Shown here: positions 54,561 through 64,000 of the stretch, piece by piece | Numbering within the stretch: position 1 is the first letter of the stretch | Layout of the letters: each line of letters starts with the position of its first letter | DNA from: Polytrichum commune | Taxonomy: Eukaryota > Streptophyta > Polytrichopsida > Polytrichales > Polytrichaceae | Assembly: GCA_950295325.1 (NCBI GenBank) | Contig: OX485805.1 | Coordinates: forward strand, 37,745,501-37,809,500 | Length of the DNA stretch: 64,000 nt | Reading direction: 5' to 3' | Made by a program: the position numbers and the translations under genes | The notes under the pieces: generated by a model | Databases searched by the model: none | Told to the model about the DNA's origin: nothing | The model's input: only the letters and a program-made list of their open reading frames with translations

Positions 54561-54599
54561 TGGAATGAAGTCCCAAACATTGTCTTATTAGATAATTAC

Positions 54600-55430
54600 C
54601 AATGTAACTTCCTACGAGAACACGGCGGTCTACACTTGGATAAGCTTAGTGGGCTCATGCACTCAATCTACGACACCAGGTTCAACTTCAACCCTCATGC
54701 ATTGGGCCACACTAATTAATAACAAGCTAATAGGAGACAAATGGCACACTTGCAACCGCTAAACATCACCAATGTTGGCTTTGTGACACGAAATGATTGG
54801 GTTGACATGTGGCAATGATTGTGTCTTGTACGTCGGATGAGACATAGTGTAGGTACAAGACATTCACTTGGTTTTTATTTTCTTATATTACAATAAGCAT
54901 TTAGTGTAACTTGCACCTTAAGTTCATTACCTTAGGGTCATTTTTATATGAATGGCTTCCTTTGTGTGCCTATCCAACTTTTAAGTATTTGAAAGGGCAA
55001 GACCTCAAGGCCTATCTTGTCACAATTTGGCCACATTGGTCTTACATATGAGATATGGTCATACCGAATACGTAAGCTAATCCTATTCGCAATGGTTAGT
55101 TCTTGTTGTTTGCCATGATTTTCAACATGGATAGTATAGCTAGGGGTTTTCTTGGATACGTGAATGTGATGAGATATTTTAGTCAAATTTTAGCAACAAT
55201 CTATGAAGTATTCATGTCTCGCATGTTGCTACAATGAAATCAAATGAAACGGAGCTAATTTTTTAAAGTCGGGGAAGTCGATAAGGCTAATGGGACTGAA
55301 AGTACATCATGATGGTTTCAAATCACTTTATTCTCTAGAGTGGCGGAGTGCGGTAGCCTCCGTGAGATAGAGGTGAATGTTAACTTGTTGGTCCAACTGA
55401 AAGAAATGATTTTCAAGTCAAAAGTGCTGA
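54600..55430. other. Spacer
   Basis: No gene recognised. Confidence 0.45.
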
Positions 55431-55436
55431 AACCTT

Positions 55437-55634
55437 AAAATGACCATGCAGACCCCCACAATTACGTTGACTGTTGAACCTAAAATGATTAACAAATTAC
55501 GAGCACGTAGTTCAATCTCTTCAACTCGTATGTCTTTATGACACCTGTACGTATATCATAAACTAACCACATACCACTCAAATATAGATGATCAATTAGG
55601 ATAAGTGGTTGGATTAGGCACGTTCACCTTACAT
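55437..55634. mobile_element. AGGTAGATGGGTC family, short internally deleted copy
   Basis: 'ACCATGCAGACCCCCACAATTA', 'TAACCACATACCACTCAAATATAG' and the end 'GGATTAGGCACGTTCACCTTA' match the outer parts of copy 1, with the middle missing. Confidence 0.55.
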
Positions 55635-55639
55635 CCAAC

Positions 55640-56250
55640 ATCATCCCTCAAGTTTAAAGTAGGATTTTTTATTGTACAATGAATAAGGGACATCAATTGT
55701 TGCAGATATTGTGAGGGTCAAATGAGCAATTACTTCCATATAAGACTTACAATTTAACATTATATAAATTAATGATTTCAAACTTATTATTAGTATATTT
55801 CTAATTTGGGAATGATTCAAATTATGTACATGTAAATTAGGGTTTTTCTTTGTCAAAGCTACGCTGATTATCCCAATTAGTGCACGTGGTACTAATTCCC
55901 AAAATACACACTATTTTGCCAAGTCCTCAAAAGTAGCGAGGATTGATTTGTTTACTAAGTGATTTTAAGTTCATGAATACATGATCGTTTACCATATATT
56001 CCAAGAAAATGAATGTGTGGTCTAAGGCGGACAATGCTTCCTAGATCTTTTGGTGGCACTAATTTCATAGCATATAGAAATCTCGTATCACCTTCACTAA
56101 TTCCCCACACGCATTTTCAACCCTACCTCACTAATTGTATACATACTAATGAGCCCATTCATTGGACATGCATTTGTATGTGTAACCACTTCATATATTT
56201 TGTAGTATGGATTTGAATCTGATTGTGACTAACGTGGATGTTACTATGAC
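55640..56250. other. AT-rich spacer
   Basis: No gene recognised. Confidence 0.45.
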
Positions 56251-56299
56251 TTGATTTTTATTGATAGGTGAACCCCCCCATCCCCAAAACATGTTGCAA

Positions 56300-56405
56300 T
56301 GTTTATCTTGCAGGAGTCAAGAGTTTCAAAATGGTAGCCATAAATGAAGCAACGTTGTAGTTCACATCAACTTATGACAATATTGGATGTATTCCTTGTT
56401 AGAAT
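56300..56405 (+). mobile_element. 3' fragment of the 5S-derived SINE family (old)
   Basis: 'ATAAATGAAGCAACGTTGTAGTTCACATC' and 'GACAATATTGGATGTATTCCTTG' align with the last ~90 bases of the SINEs at 29631 and 32253 ('AATGAAGCAACA..ATA.TTCACAC.GGTGG', 'ACAT.GGAG.TGTCTTTC'). The 5S head is missing, and identity is lower than among the intronic copies. A tail-only match could also mean that a different family shares this 3' end. Confidence 0.5.
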
Positions 56406-56577
56406 TAATGATAATATTGAATTCCTTTACTAATGGGGACCACCTCCGACATGAGGCAATAGCATTTGTCTTATAGCCTTGCTCAATAAACCTGCTCCAA
56501 GTTCATATATGAGCTCACGACTATGATCAAGCTGAACCATCCTCATTCATGCCAACCCCAAAAGGCTAGCTTTGTCT

Positions 56578-56593
56578 CCCCCCCCCCCCCCCC
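56578..56593. repeat. Poly-C run (16)
   Basis: Sixteen consecutive C, then TCCCC. Confidence 0.9.
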
Positions 56594-56599
56594 TCCCCT

Positions 56600-57115
56600 T
56601 TGAAGTCTTTTGTGGTTTATAACAATTCGACCCTTGTTGATACATGCCTCAACTACAAACAATTGATTGAGGCACAATCTATATTGTCAACATCTTTTAC
56701 TTAGACATGTTATTAATCAAATACAATAGAAAAAATACATAAGACAAAACAAATACCAATTGATAACTTCCACTCCCTCTATAATAATGTGTGGAGAGAT
56801 ACATGGTGGCATTTAGGAAATCAACATATGGGAATATGTACTCTAAATGGTCCTTCCATCCATCGTCCGAACATAACCATCCGTTAGTTGCAAATTGACC
56901 GGACGAAAATGTGAATTAACCGAATGAAATCAACAATAAGAGGCACCCAAGCCATCACTTTTTTCATTATGGTGAAAATGAGCTGAGGGCCTCAAAGTGC
57001 ATCCAAAAATTTGGATGAGAATGATCTTAGAGTGCAAATAATGGGCATGCAACTCGGATATAAATTGGGCTCGTTGGCCAAAGTCCGGACATCAACCGAT
57101 TCTCAGGCTTGGGTC
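56600..57115. other. Spacer before the minisatellite
   Basis: No gene recognised. Confidence 0.45.
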
Positions 57116-57118
57116 TAG

Positions 57119-58550
57119 GGAGAGCGATTATGCTCGCTTGTTTACAAATCGCTCAAACTTTTTGCTCGCTTTGCTCACAGTTTCCGTTCTATTCGCAGTT
57201 GATTTCTTTGTACGTTTAGGATTCAGGGTTTAGGATTTGTTTGCTCTCTTTGCTCACAGTTTGAGAGCGATTATGCTCGCTTGTTTACAAATCGCTCAAA
57301 GTTTTTGCTCGCTTTGCTCACAGTTTCTGTTCTATTCGCAGTTGATTTCTTTGTACGTTTAGGATTCAGGGTTTAGGATTTGTTTGCTCGCTTTGCTCAC
57401 AGTTTCCGCTCTATTCGCAGTTGATTTCTTTATACGTTTAGGATTTAGGGTTTAGGATTTGTTTGCTCGCTTTGCTCACAGTTTCCGCTCTATTCGCAGT
57501 TGATTTCTTTGTACGTTTAGGATTCAGGGTTTAGGATTTGTTTGCTCACTTTGCTCACAATTTCCGTTCTATTTGTAGTTGATTCTTTGTACGTTTAGGA
57601 TTCAGGGTTTAGGATTTTTTTGCTCTTTTTGCTCACATTTTCCGCTCTATTCGTAGTTGATTTCTTTGTATGTTTAGGATTCAGGGTTTAGGATTTTTTT
57701 GCTCGCTTTGCTCATAGTTTATGCTTTATTCGCAGTTGATTTCTTTGTACGTTTTGGATTTAGGGTTTAGGATTTTTTTGCTCTTTTTGCTCACAATTTC
57801 CGCTCTATTTGCAGTTGATTTCTTTGTACGTTTAGGATTTATGGTTGAGGATTCTTTTGCTCGCTTTGCTCACAATTTCCGCTCTATTTGCAGTTGATTT
57901 CTTTGTACGTTTAGGATTTATGGTTGAGGATTCTTTTGCTCGCTTTGCTCACAATTTCCGCTCTATTTGCAGTTGATTTCTTTGTACGTTTAGGATTCAA
58001 GGTTTAGGATTTTTTGGCTCTCTTTGCTCAAGGTTTCCGCTCTATTCACAATTGATTTTTTTGTATGTTTAGGATTCAGAATTTAGGATTTTTTTGCTCT
58101 TTTTGCTCACAGTTTCCGCTCTATTCGCAGTTGATTTCTTTGTATGTTTAGGATTCAGAATTTAGGATTTTTTTGCTCGCTTTGCTCACAATTTCCGCTC
58201 TATTCACAGTTGATGTTTTTGTACATTTAGGATTCAGGGTTTAGGATTTTTTTGCTCACTTTGCTCACAATTTCCACTCTATTCACAGTTGATTTCTTTG
58301 TACGTTTAGGATTCAAGGTTTAGGATTTTTTGGCTCTCTTTGCTCAAGGTTTCCGCTCTATTCGCAGTTGATTTCTTTGTACGTTTAGGATTCAAGGTTT
58401 AGGATTTCTTTTGGCTCGCTTTGCTCACAGTTTCCGCTCTATTTGCAGTTGATTTATTTGTATGTTTAGGATTCAGGGTTTAGGATTTTTTTCTCGCTTT
58501 GCTCACAGTTTTCGCTCTATTCGCAGTTGATTTCTTTGTACGTTTAGGAT
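57119..58550 (+). repeat. Minisatellite, 17 copies of a ~79-bp unit with telomere-like core
   Basis: The marker GTTGATTTCTTTGTACG (or close variants) recurs with GATT at 57201, 57344, 57423, 57502, 57581, 57659, 57738, 57817, 57895, 57974, 58054, 58133, 58212, 58291, 58370, 58451 and 58529: mostly 78-81 bp apart, the first interval being 143 bp. Each unit has GCTCGCTTTGCTCACAG, TTTCCGCTCTATTCGCAG, then TTTAGGATTCAGGGTTTAGG, which resembles degenerate TTTAGGG telomere repeats. The first two units carry an extra ~40-bp segment (GAGAGCGATTATGCTCGCTT, at 57119 and 57263), a sign of a longer ancestral unit. No coding capacity. Confidence 0.93.
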
Positions 58551-58736
58551 CTTCAAGTGGTGACCAAGTCTGCATGCCATGAACCCACCTTCCCTTGTTT
58601 GTGAACTTCCTACAAAAGTTATAAGTTTGGACATTGCACCTCTTGCGGCGTGTTAGTTTTTGTTGTGTTGGTTCATGTGCTTCCTGGCTTTGATTCTACA
58701 CCACGGTGGCAATATGTGCTCCCACATGTGTCTTTA

Positions 58737-59692
58737 GGGCCGGTTTACACAATGGACCAAGAAGTCGTCCCATTGCATTGTAAGTGAGTTGATTGGCTAC
58801 TAAACTCGTCCCGGGACCACTTCGGTTTACACCAAGGAAAATATGGAAGATTGACCATGGAGGTTGAGGTCCCCAAAAGATATATTTTATGGCCTCATTA
58901 ATACACTGACATAGTCCAATGGATTTTGCGGTGAGAGAGACAAGAGAGGTGGTACGGTAGGAAAAGGCAAGGGCCCATGGTGGAGAAATGCCATTTTAAT
59001 AAAATTTTAATGAATTTTTTTTGGGGGGGCTATATGTACAACTCTTCTCACTAGGTAAGGCTGACAAGGCACACTTTTCAACATCTATATGATGTAATGA
59101 ATCTTAAGAAGCAAGTCCGGGTCTTATCATATGTGCCTAGGTCATATCATAACCAATGAGACATACCATTTCTTCCATGCTCTACCCCTTAAACTTGCTC
59201 CCACATGTTTCATCAAACAATGTAGGACATCTAGAACTCAAGAATTTGAGTACACATGGTGAGGTGGGTTGCAAATAATGCTCAATTTACAACACAAGGT
59301 ACATGCCACATGTAAATTACATTGAACATGTACAAATTAAATCGCTCATTTTTTTTTGTAAAAATTGTTGTGAGAAAATTTGCAAGCCACATCTTCGACA
59401 CATTCAACAAGAACTGAACACAAGTAAAACCCAAGAGAAGACAAGACAATTGAGAAAACTTGATTTTTTTTTTCTTTCCAAAAATGCCCTTTTTGGGCAT
59501 ACATTCCAAAAGAACCAGGACATTCATTTTTTGGTGCATGCTCATTCTTTTTGGTCCATATTCAGTTTACACCTAGTGAGGGGCCCAAGGCTTTCAAAAC
59601 TGTTTTTTTAAGAATTCGGACCATGAAGGTTGGACCATTGAAAAAGGCCCTCTTCCATGGTCCGACTTCATGGTGCATAGTGTAAACCACCC
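58737..59692. mobile_element. Tourist-like MITE, GGGCCGGTTTACAC family, copy 2 (956 bp)
   Basis: Ends GGGCCGGTTTACACAATGG and CATAGTGTAAACCACCC, flanked by TTA (58734-58736, 59693-59695). Shares 'AAGTCGTCCCA'-type and 'GTTTACACCTAGTGA' segments with the copy at 11108. At 956 bp it is the longest of the family, but its frames (59282-59545 minus, 59303-59611 plus) show no transposase. Confidence 0.85.
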
Positions 59693-59940
59693 TTAATATT
59701 GGTTAACTTGCTAGCCAAACTTAATTAGTTCTCTTTGAAGACATACATGGAGAGAACGCTGATCAATTGTTTTTTGACGTTGAAGTGCTTCTCGACGTTA
59801 AAGTTTAAAATGTTTGAAGCTGAAGATTCACACAAAATGTTGTTTTCTTACATCAAATCGATGAGGATTAATTCCATGAGTAGTTTAAAAAACATGAGCT
59901 TAATTTGCTAGACTTGATCAACTATGGTTAAACATGCAAG
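59693..59940. other. Short spacer
   Basis: No feature seen. Confidence 0.4.
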
Positions 59941-59943
59941 GTC

Positions 59944-60035
59944 GTATATGTGTTGGCGATGAAGCCGGTTATTTAGAGTACATTACAAGGTTTGATACTC
60001 ATCTAAACAACTGGCTTCATCGCCAACACATATAC
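59944..60035. repeat. Near-perfect hairpin, 27-bp arms with one mismatch
   Basis: GTATATGTGTTGGCGATGAA... at 59944-59970 and its reverse complement at 60009-60035 differ at one position (CCGGTT against CCAGTT). The loop is 38 bases. Pairing weakens but continues for about ten bases outside the arms. No transposon ends or target duplication were seen. Confidence 0.85.
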
Positions 60036-60575
60036 AACCATGTAATGTACAAACATACACTCTATTCACTCCAGCCTCTTTAGTCAAAGACCGGAGCTCT
60101 TCTTCTTCTTCTTCTACTTTCATACCACTCGGTGCCATAAAAATGACACACTAGAACTAAAAAAATGTTGTTTTACACTTGCTTACATCAATTTGATCCG
60201 GCTAGTTTATCATATAGGTCAAGGATCCGAAGGAGAGAACCCAACATACTATAGGGTTTGTTCGTCGAGTTTCATGCTTTATAGGCCCGGCCATTTGGAC
60301 TTTAAAATGTTTTTTTAAAGACCCTTGTAAATTACAAGCGTTAGGGATGAGGCCAACTTGGATGTGTAGGCCGTTTCATTGTGGGTCTAAATGATTTATG
60401 AGGCGTAACTTTCCCAGGAGCTGTTTTAGTGAGCTCTTGTATTCATAGCATATAGGACATTGGGTTCTGGAGTTCTTCCTATCCCTTCAACTCCTTTCTA
60501 TATGGTCCATTACAAGTTTGTTTGTTTTGTCGATGCGCAAATTATGAACACTAAGTAAGAAACATTGAACTGGGC
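60036..60575. other. Spacer
   Basis: Holds a (CTT)n tract at about 60096-60113. No gene. Confidence 0.45.
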
Positions 60576-60579
60576 TTTA

Positions 60580-60953
60580 GGGCCGGTTTACACTACGGTG
60601 GAGAAGTCCACCGGTCATGAAAAAAAAGGCGTTTCTCAATTGTGATTGGTCGAAAATGCAACTCTTGACCGGTGGGTGTTTACACTAGGTGAAGAAAACA
60701 ATGGTGGTGAACTTTTCTCATGGATGATAAAATGACATGGCCGCCTACATGGCGGCACTTTTTGGAGTTGGGCTTCTCCGGAGGACGAGTTTCTTGTCCG
60801 GCCTCAAGAGGCAAGAGAAGCCCAACTCAATAAAAATATTTTATTGCCTTTAATTCTTCTCCGGCACATCCATCATTTGCCTCATATAACCATGTCTTGG
60901 CCAAGCATTCTTGACCGACCGGAGGCCTTCTCCACTGTAGTGTAAACCGGCCC
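60580..60953. mobile_element. Tourist-like MITE, GGGCCGGTTTACAC family, copy 3
   Basis: 374 bp, ends GGGCCGGTTTACACTACGG and CTGTAGTGTAAACCGGCCC, flanked by TTA (60577-60579, 60954-60956). The best preserved termini of the family. The internal sequence is mostly different from copies 1 and 2, so only the ends define the family. Confidence 0.9.
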
Positions 60954-60956
60954 TTA

Positions 60957-61300
60957 AGCGTAGTGCATCGTTTCTAAAAAATTAGGGAGATAAATAATTT
61001 TGAGTTTAAAATTTAGATATACATTGGTTTTGAAGTTTTAGGGTTAGGGTTACAGTTTTGATTATATCGAGTTTGAGATGTTAATGTTTACAGTGATACC
61101 TTTTTGTAGGTCTCTTTATTGTTATAAATATGATTTCAAGGAAAAAACAAAGAACACTTAGAGATACGGTGTTTAGGGTCAATTAAGCTCTACCAAAGCT
61201 AGAGGTGGCCCATGTAGTGGTTGCCTCTGCATCTTGCCTCCAATTCAGATGAGGCAAGCAGTAACATAGATACAATTCAAGTTGCAAATATGTTGTGGAA
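60957..61300. other. Spacer
   Basis: AT-rich, with 'TTTAGGGTTAGGGTTACAG' at about 61037-61055. No gene. Confidence 0.4.
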
Positions 61301-61369
61301 TGATAAGTGGATTTAAGATTTTTATTTGTTAGAGTTTAATTCAAAAATTTAAAACATCTTCTGAAATGT

Positions 61370-62770
61370 TTGCAAAACAACGGGGAAATGTGGGATTTTT
61401 GTAACAATGGATTAAGTCAACATCAACTTTTCAAAGTGTGGAGCATCGAAAGTTGGTATGGTTTGTCCAACCTGAAAGTAAAAGAATAAAAAAACACATT
61501 GCATAGGAATCTGGAACAGTTAATGATGTTTTCATTACATTTTTCAAGGCAATATATTGCATAGGAATGATAACCATTCATTTAAATATATATATATTTA
61601 TGTGATTTATTGGTAGACATGAAAACTTATATTATCCTTATTCTATATAATTATAATAAATCATGTGTTGATATGTTGATTTGTATATCAAGTGTGATTG
61701 AAAGTAAAAATGTTTGATAGAGTCTAAAATTCTCAACATTATGGAATAATGATAGATGAATACATTGATATTTTGTTATATGTCATTTAGTTATGTTTGC
61801 CATGTTTTGTGAAGATGATGTATCCGCATTTGTCATTTTTGGCTTGTTGTATATTCATGATGGTAAAAATGATGTTGGCGTAATACCTAATATATTACTA
61901 ACAAATTTGGATCAATAAAATTTGAATTTGGAGAAGTTTGTTGGTTTTGGATTACATAGTGTGGCAGTAGTATTGGGTAGCCAAAATGGAATTGCTACAA
62001 AATTGAGAAAATATGTTAATCCTACCTTATTGTCTATCCATTGTGTTGCTCATAGAACTAATTTTGTATCACTTGATAATGCAAGTAATAAGTCATATAA
62101 TTATATATCCAAAGTGACTGACAAGTTATTGAATGACATTACTACTCACTTTAAAAAAATCATCTAAAGTAAAGTGTGAATTACAGTTATAAAAAAATTA
62201 TGTTACACTCACATAACTCTGAAGCAATATCAAAAAATTCGATGGTTGTCTAGGTGGCAAATTGTAACTATTCTATGTGATTGTTTCAAGAATATTATAG
62301 CTTACTTCCATGATATTTCTAGTATTGTTGATGATGTTGTCACAAATTTATTTTATACAAAGCTAAGAATTCTTAAGTATATATTTTGCTTGTAATTTTT
62401 AGCAGACATTTTGTATAGTTTATTTATTTTGAGTGTGATATTCGAGTATGATTTTTTTCATATTAGTAATGTTGGTGTACTTGTAAGATCTGAAATTATA
62501 TCAATTTGAATGACCTTTATTATTGAGAGTACAAACTTGAACAAATAGTTTTTCAATGAACAAACTAGTTACCATATCATTTATTTATTTGGGCCTTAGA
62601 GAGATTATCTTAAGAGATTGTCCTCTGAAATTTGTAATTATAAATTTTATGATGTTGAAATGATAAGAGAGATGACATAAGGTGATTTGGTGGAGGCTTT
62701 AGCATTTAAAATTTCTTTGGCAAAGAAAATTTGCAAAGATTTAGAAGTACGACGCTTTTAAGACAATAAT
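61370..62770 (+). pseudogene. Decayed hAT-superfamily transposase
   Basis: A single frame (position 2 modulo 3) runs from about 61850, with stops at 61917 and 62165 and others, to 62393. It shows the order expected of hAT transposases of the ZNF862/zinc-finger-MYM-like type: 'DGKNDVGVIPN', 'FVGFGLHSVAVVLGSQNGIA' (usual form VGFG.D.A..M.G..NGVA), 'LLSIHCVAHRTNFVSLDNA', then 'KIRWLSRWQIV'. This spans the catalytic core from the second acidic residue region to the RW motif. The invariant Asp after FG is replaced by Leu-His. Earlier sequence at about 61375-61500 and later sequence to 62760 ('IREMT', 'LAFKISLAKKICKDL') fit the N- and C-terminal parts. The copy is inactive. No terminal inverted repeats found. 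Confidence 0.75.
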
Positions 62771-64000
62771 GTGATTTTTTTTTAAATATTGAACCTATAT
62801 GATTTGTCTTCTAGACAAGTTGGCATAAAAATTTGATATATTACGAAGATAAAGAAAATTTGTGACTATTTTGGAAAGAATAAGAATGGTTGGAGAGAAT
62901 AAATATTCTCTCATGATCATCAAGAGAGAATTCCGTATTTATGAGATCTAAGCATCCACAAAATGATGTGATTTTTTTTCCCTTTATCTATGGTTCATGG
63001 TGAGCTAGAATCACACACTTCGATTGAAGTATGTTAATCTTTGTATTCTTTTAGACATAACATGAGTATAATGTGTAAATACAACTCAATATGAGCGCGT
63101 TTTTTTCCATTCAAAATTACATTAAAACTAAATTTTGCAATAATTTGCAAACTAAAAAAATAGAATATGTAGTATATGTTGCAATTGAAGGTGTGCATGT
63201 TGATCATGGCTTTATTTTGGTGCAAGCCGTAACTTTGTGAAAGAGTTCTAGGAAGTTGAGGAGATTGTTTTTTCATCCTGATAAATGTTTTTCAAGACAT
63301 GTGGACCTTGAAGGTGAAGATGTTGATTTTTATTTTTATTTTCTTTTGTATTTTTATCAAAGTGGAGGTCACCCTTCTCCCATGTTACATCATAGAAGGG
63401 TGACCTTTATAACCTCTCACGCTACTTTTACAAAAAAGAATGTGTGAAAGGTTGTAAGGATCCATGGCTATCAATTAGTGATGGGCTTATCAAGGTTCAA
63501 CTCTTGTCATGGATATAGACCAGTTCAATTGCAAATGAGAGGGTTTTTTGGCCAGTTGAATTTTTTTTTTAGAGGTTTTAAATTAACCAAGAATAAAAAC
63601 CAAAGGTTTTAAACTCCTTCAAATATGGTGTTTCCAAGGGTGGAATGAGAACCGACCAAACTCGTGAAATGGAGGCTAAGGGTTGGTGAGGCCCAAAATC
63701 TTCTCGGGCACTGTTTCCAACCTTTTGGTGTAAGTTAAGTCCTTTAAAATACATAACACTCCTCATGGATTTAATATTTAGGTTATAATGTGTGTGATGT
63801 TGTTGTGGGCATTTTCAACTCCACAAATAATCGTGACCATTGGATTGATTTGGAAATTGTTTCACATACAACTTTTACACCGTGTAACATGGGTTGAAAG
63901 ATAGCATGGGTAGAAAATATTGTGGCCCACTATATTTGACAAGATTATGATGACTAATTAATGTTTAAATATATAATAACATCCATTTTAAATATTGGTA
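62770..64000. other. AT-rich end of window with dispersed repeat
   Basis: No gene recognised. From about 63786 the sequence matches other repeats: 'TTGTGGGCATTTTCAACTCC' recalls 31970 ('TTGTGGGCACTTTCAATTCC') in ARO intron 2, and 'AAAATATTGTGGCCCACTA' belongs to the TATTGTGGG repeat of 6816 and 46085. The element probably continues past the window. Confidence 0.45.

Noticed and set aside
57119-58550. CRISPR-like array
   Set aside because: The units are contiguous ~79-bp tandem copies without unique spacers, in a plant genome.
59282-59611. Frames on both strands within the 956-bp MITE as a possible transposase
   Set aside because: No DDE or zinc-finger motif; homopolymer-rich sequence inside a non-autonomous element.
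61922-62164. Functional hAT gene
   Set aside because: Stops lie on both sides in the same frame and the key acidic position after FG is changed; it is a relic.

Overview
The window is nuclear DNA of a land plant. The evidence is an ARMADILLO REPEAT ONLY (ARO) gene with phase-0 GT-AG introns, plant telomere-type CCCTAAA units, Tourist-like (PIF/Harbinger) MITEs with TTA or TAA target duplications, tRNA- and 5S-rRNA-derived SINEs and a hAT transposase relic. Seed-plant ARO genes usually have little or no intron sequence, whereas this one has two introns of about 2 kb. With the AT-rich, repeat-filled surroundings this weakly suggests a seed-free plant (lycophyte, fern or bryophyte). That is inference, and the species cannot be named from the sequence.

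Layout. 1-23.7 kb: AT-rich intergenic DNA with no intact gene. It holds at least four MITE-type families, a foldback element nested inside a MITE, an element rich in AACCGG/GGACGGGTT motifs, and the frameshifted remains of an unrecognised transposon-type gene (19.5-21.4 kb). 21.8-25.2 kb: diverged tandem repeats and a CpG-richer block of broken reading frames. 25.2-33.8 kb: the ARO locus. It has a possible promoter, a triplicated leader segment carrying three 7-codon upstream ORFs, three coding exons (671 aa), and introns holding three copies of a 5S-rRNA-derived SINE plus a tandemly amplified ~250-290 bp repeat. A telomere-like repeat lies just after the stop codon. 34-39 kb: dispersed and direct repeats and one isolated exon-like reading frame. 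39.1-39.6 kb: a small minus-strand gene with its own TATA box, predicted to encode a secreted hydrophobic protein of 126 aa.

39.7-64 kb: repeats again. There is a dense MITE/SINE cluster at 43.6-48 kb, many copies of an AGGTAGATGGGTC-ended family, a UAC-anticodon tRNA-Val-like sequence embedded in one such copy, and a 17-copy ~79-bp minisatellite containing telomere-like motifs (57.1-58.55 kb). Further on are two more Tourist-like elements, a near-perfect 27-bp-arm hairpin (about 60.0 kb) and a decayed hAT transposase (61.3-62.8 kb).

Only the ARO gene and the small secreted-protein gene look like functional protein genes. Most of the rest is explained by layered, nested transposon insertions. 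The strongest unusual signals are the 5S-derived SINE family with clean target duplications, the uORF-bearing triplication in front of the ARO coding region, and the telomere-motif minisatellite.
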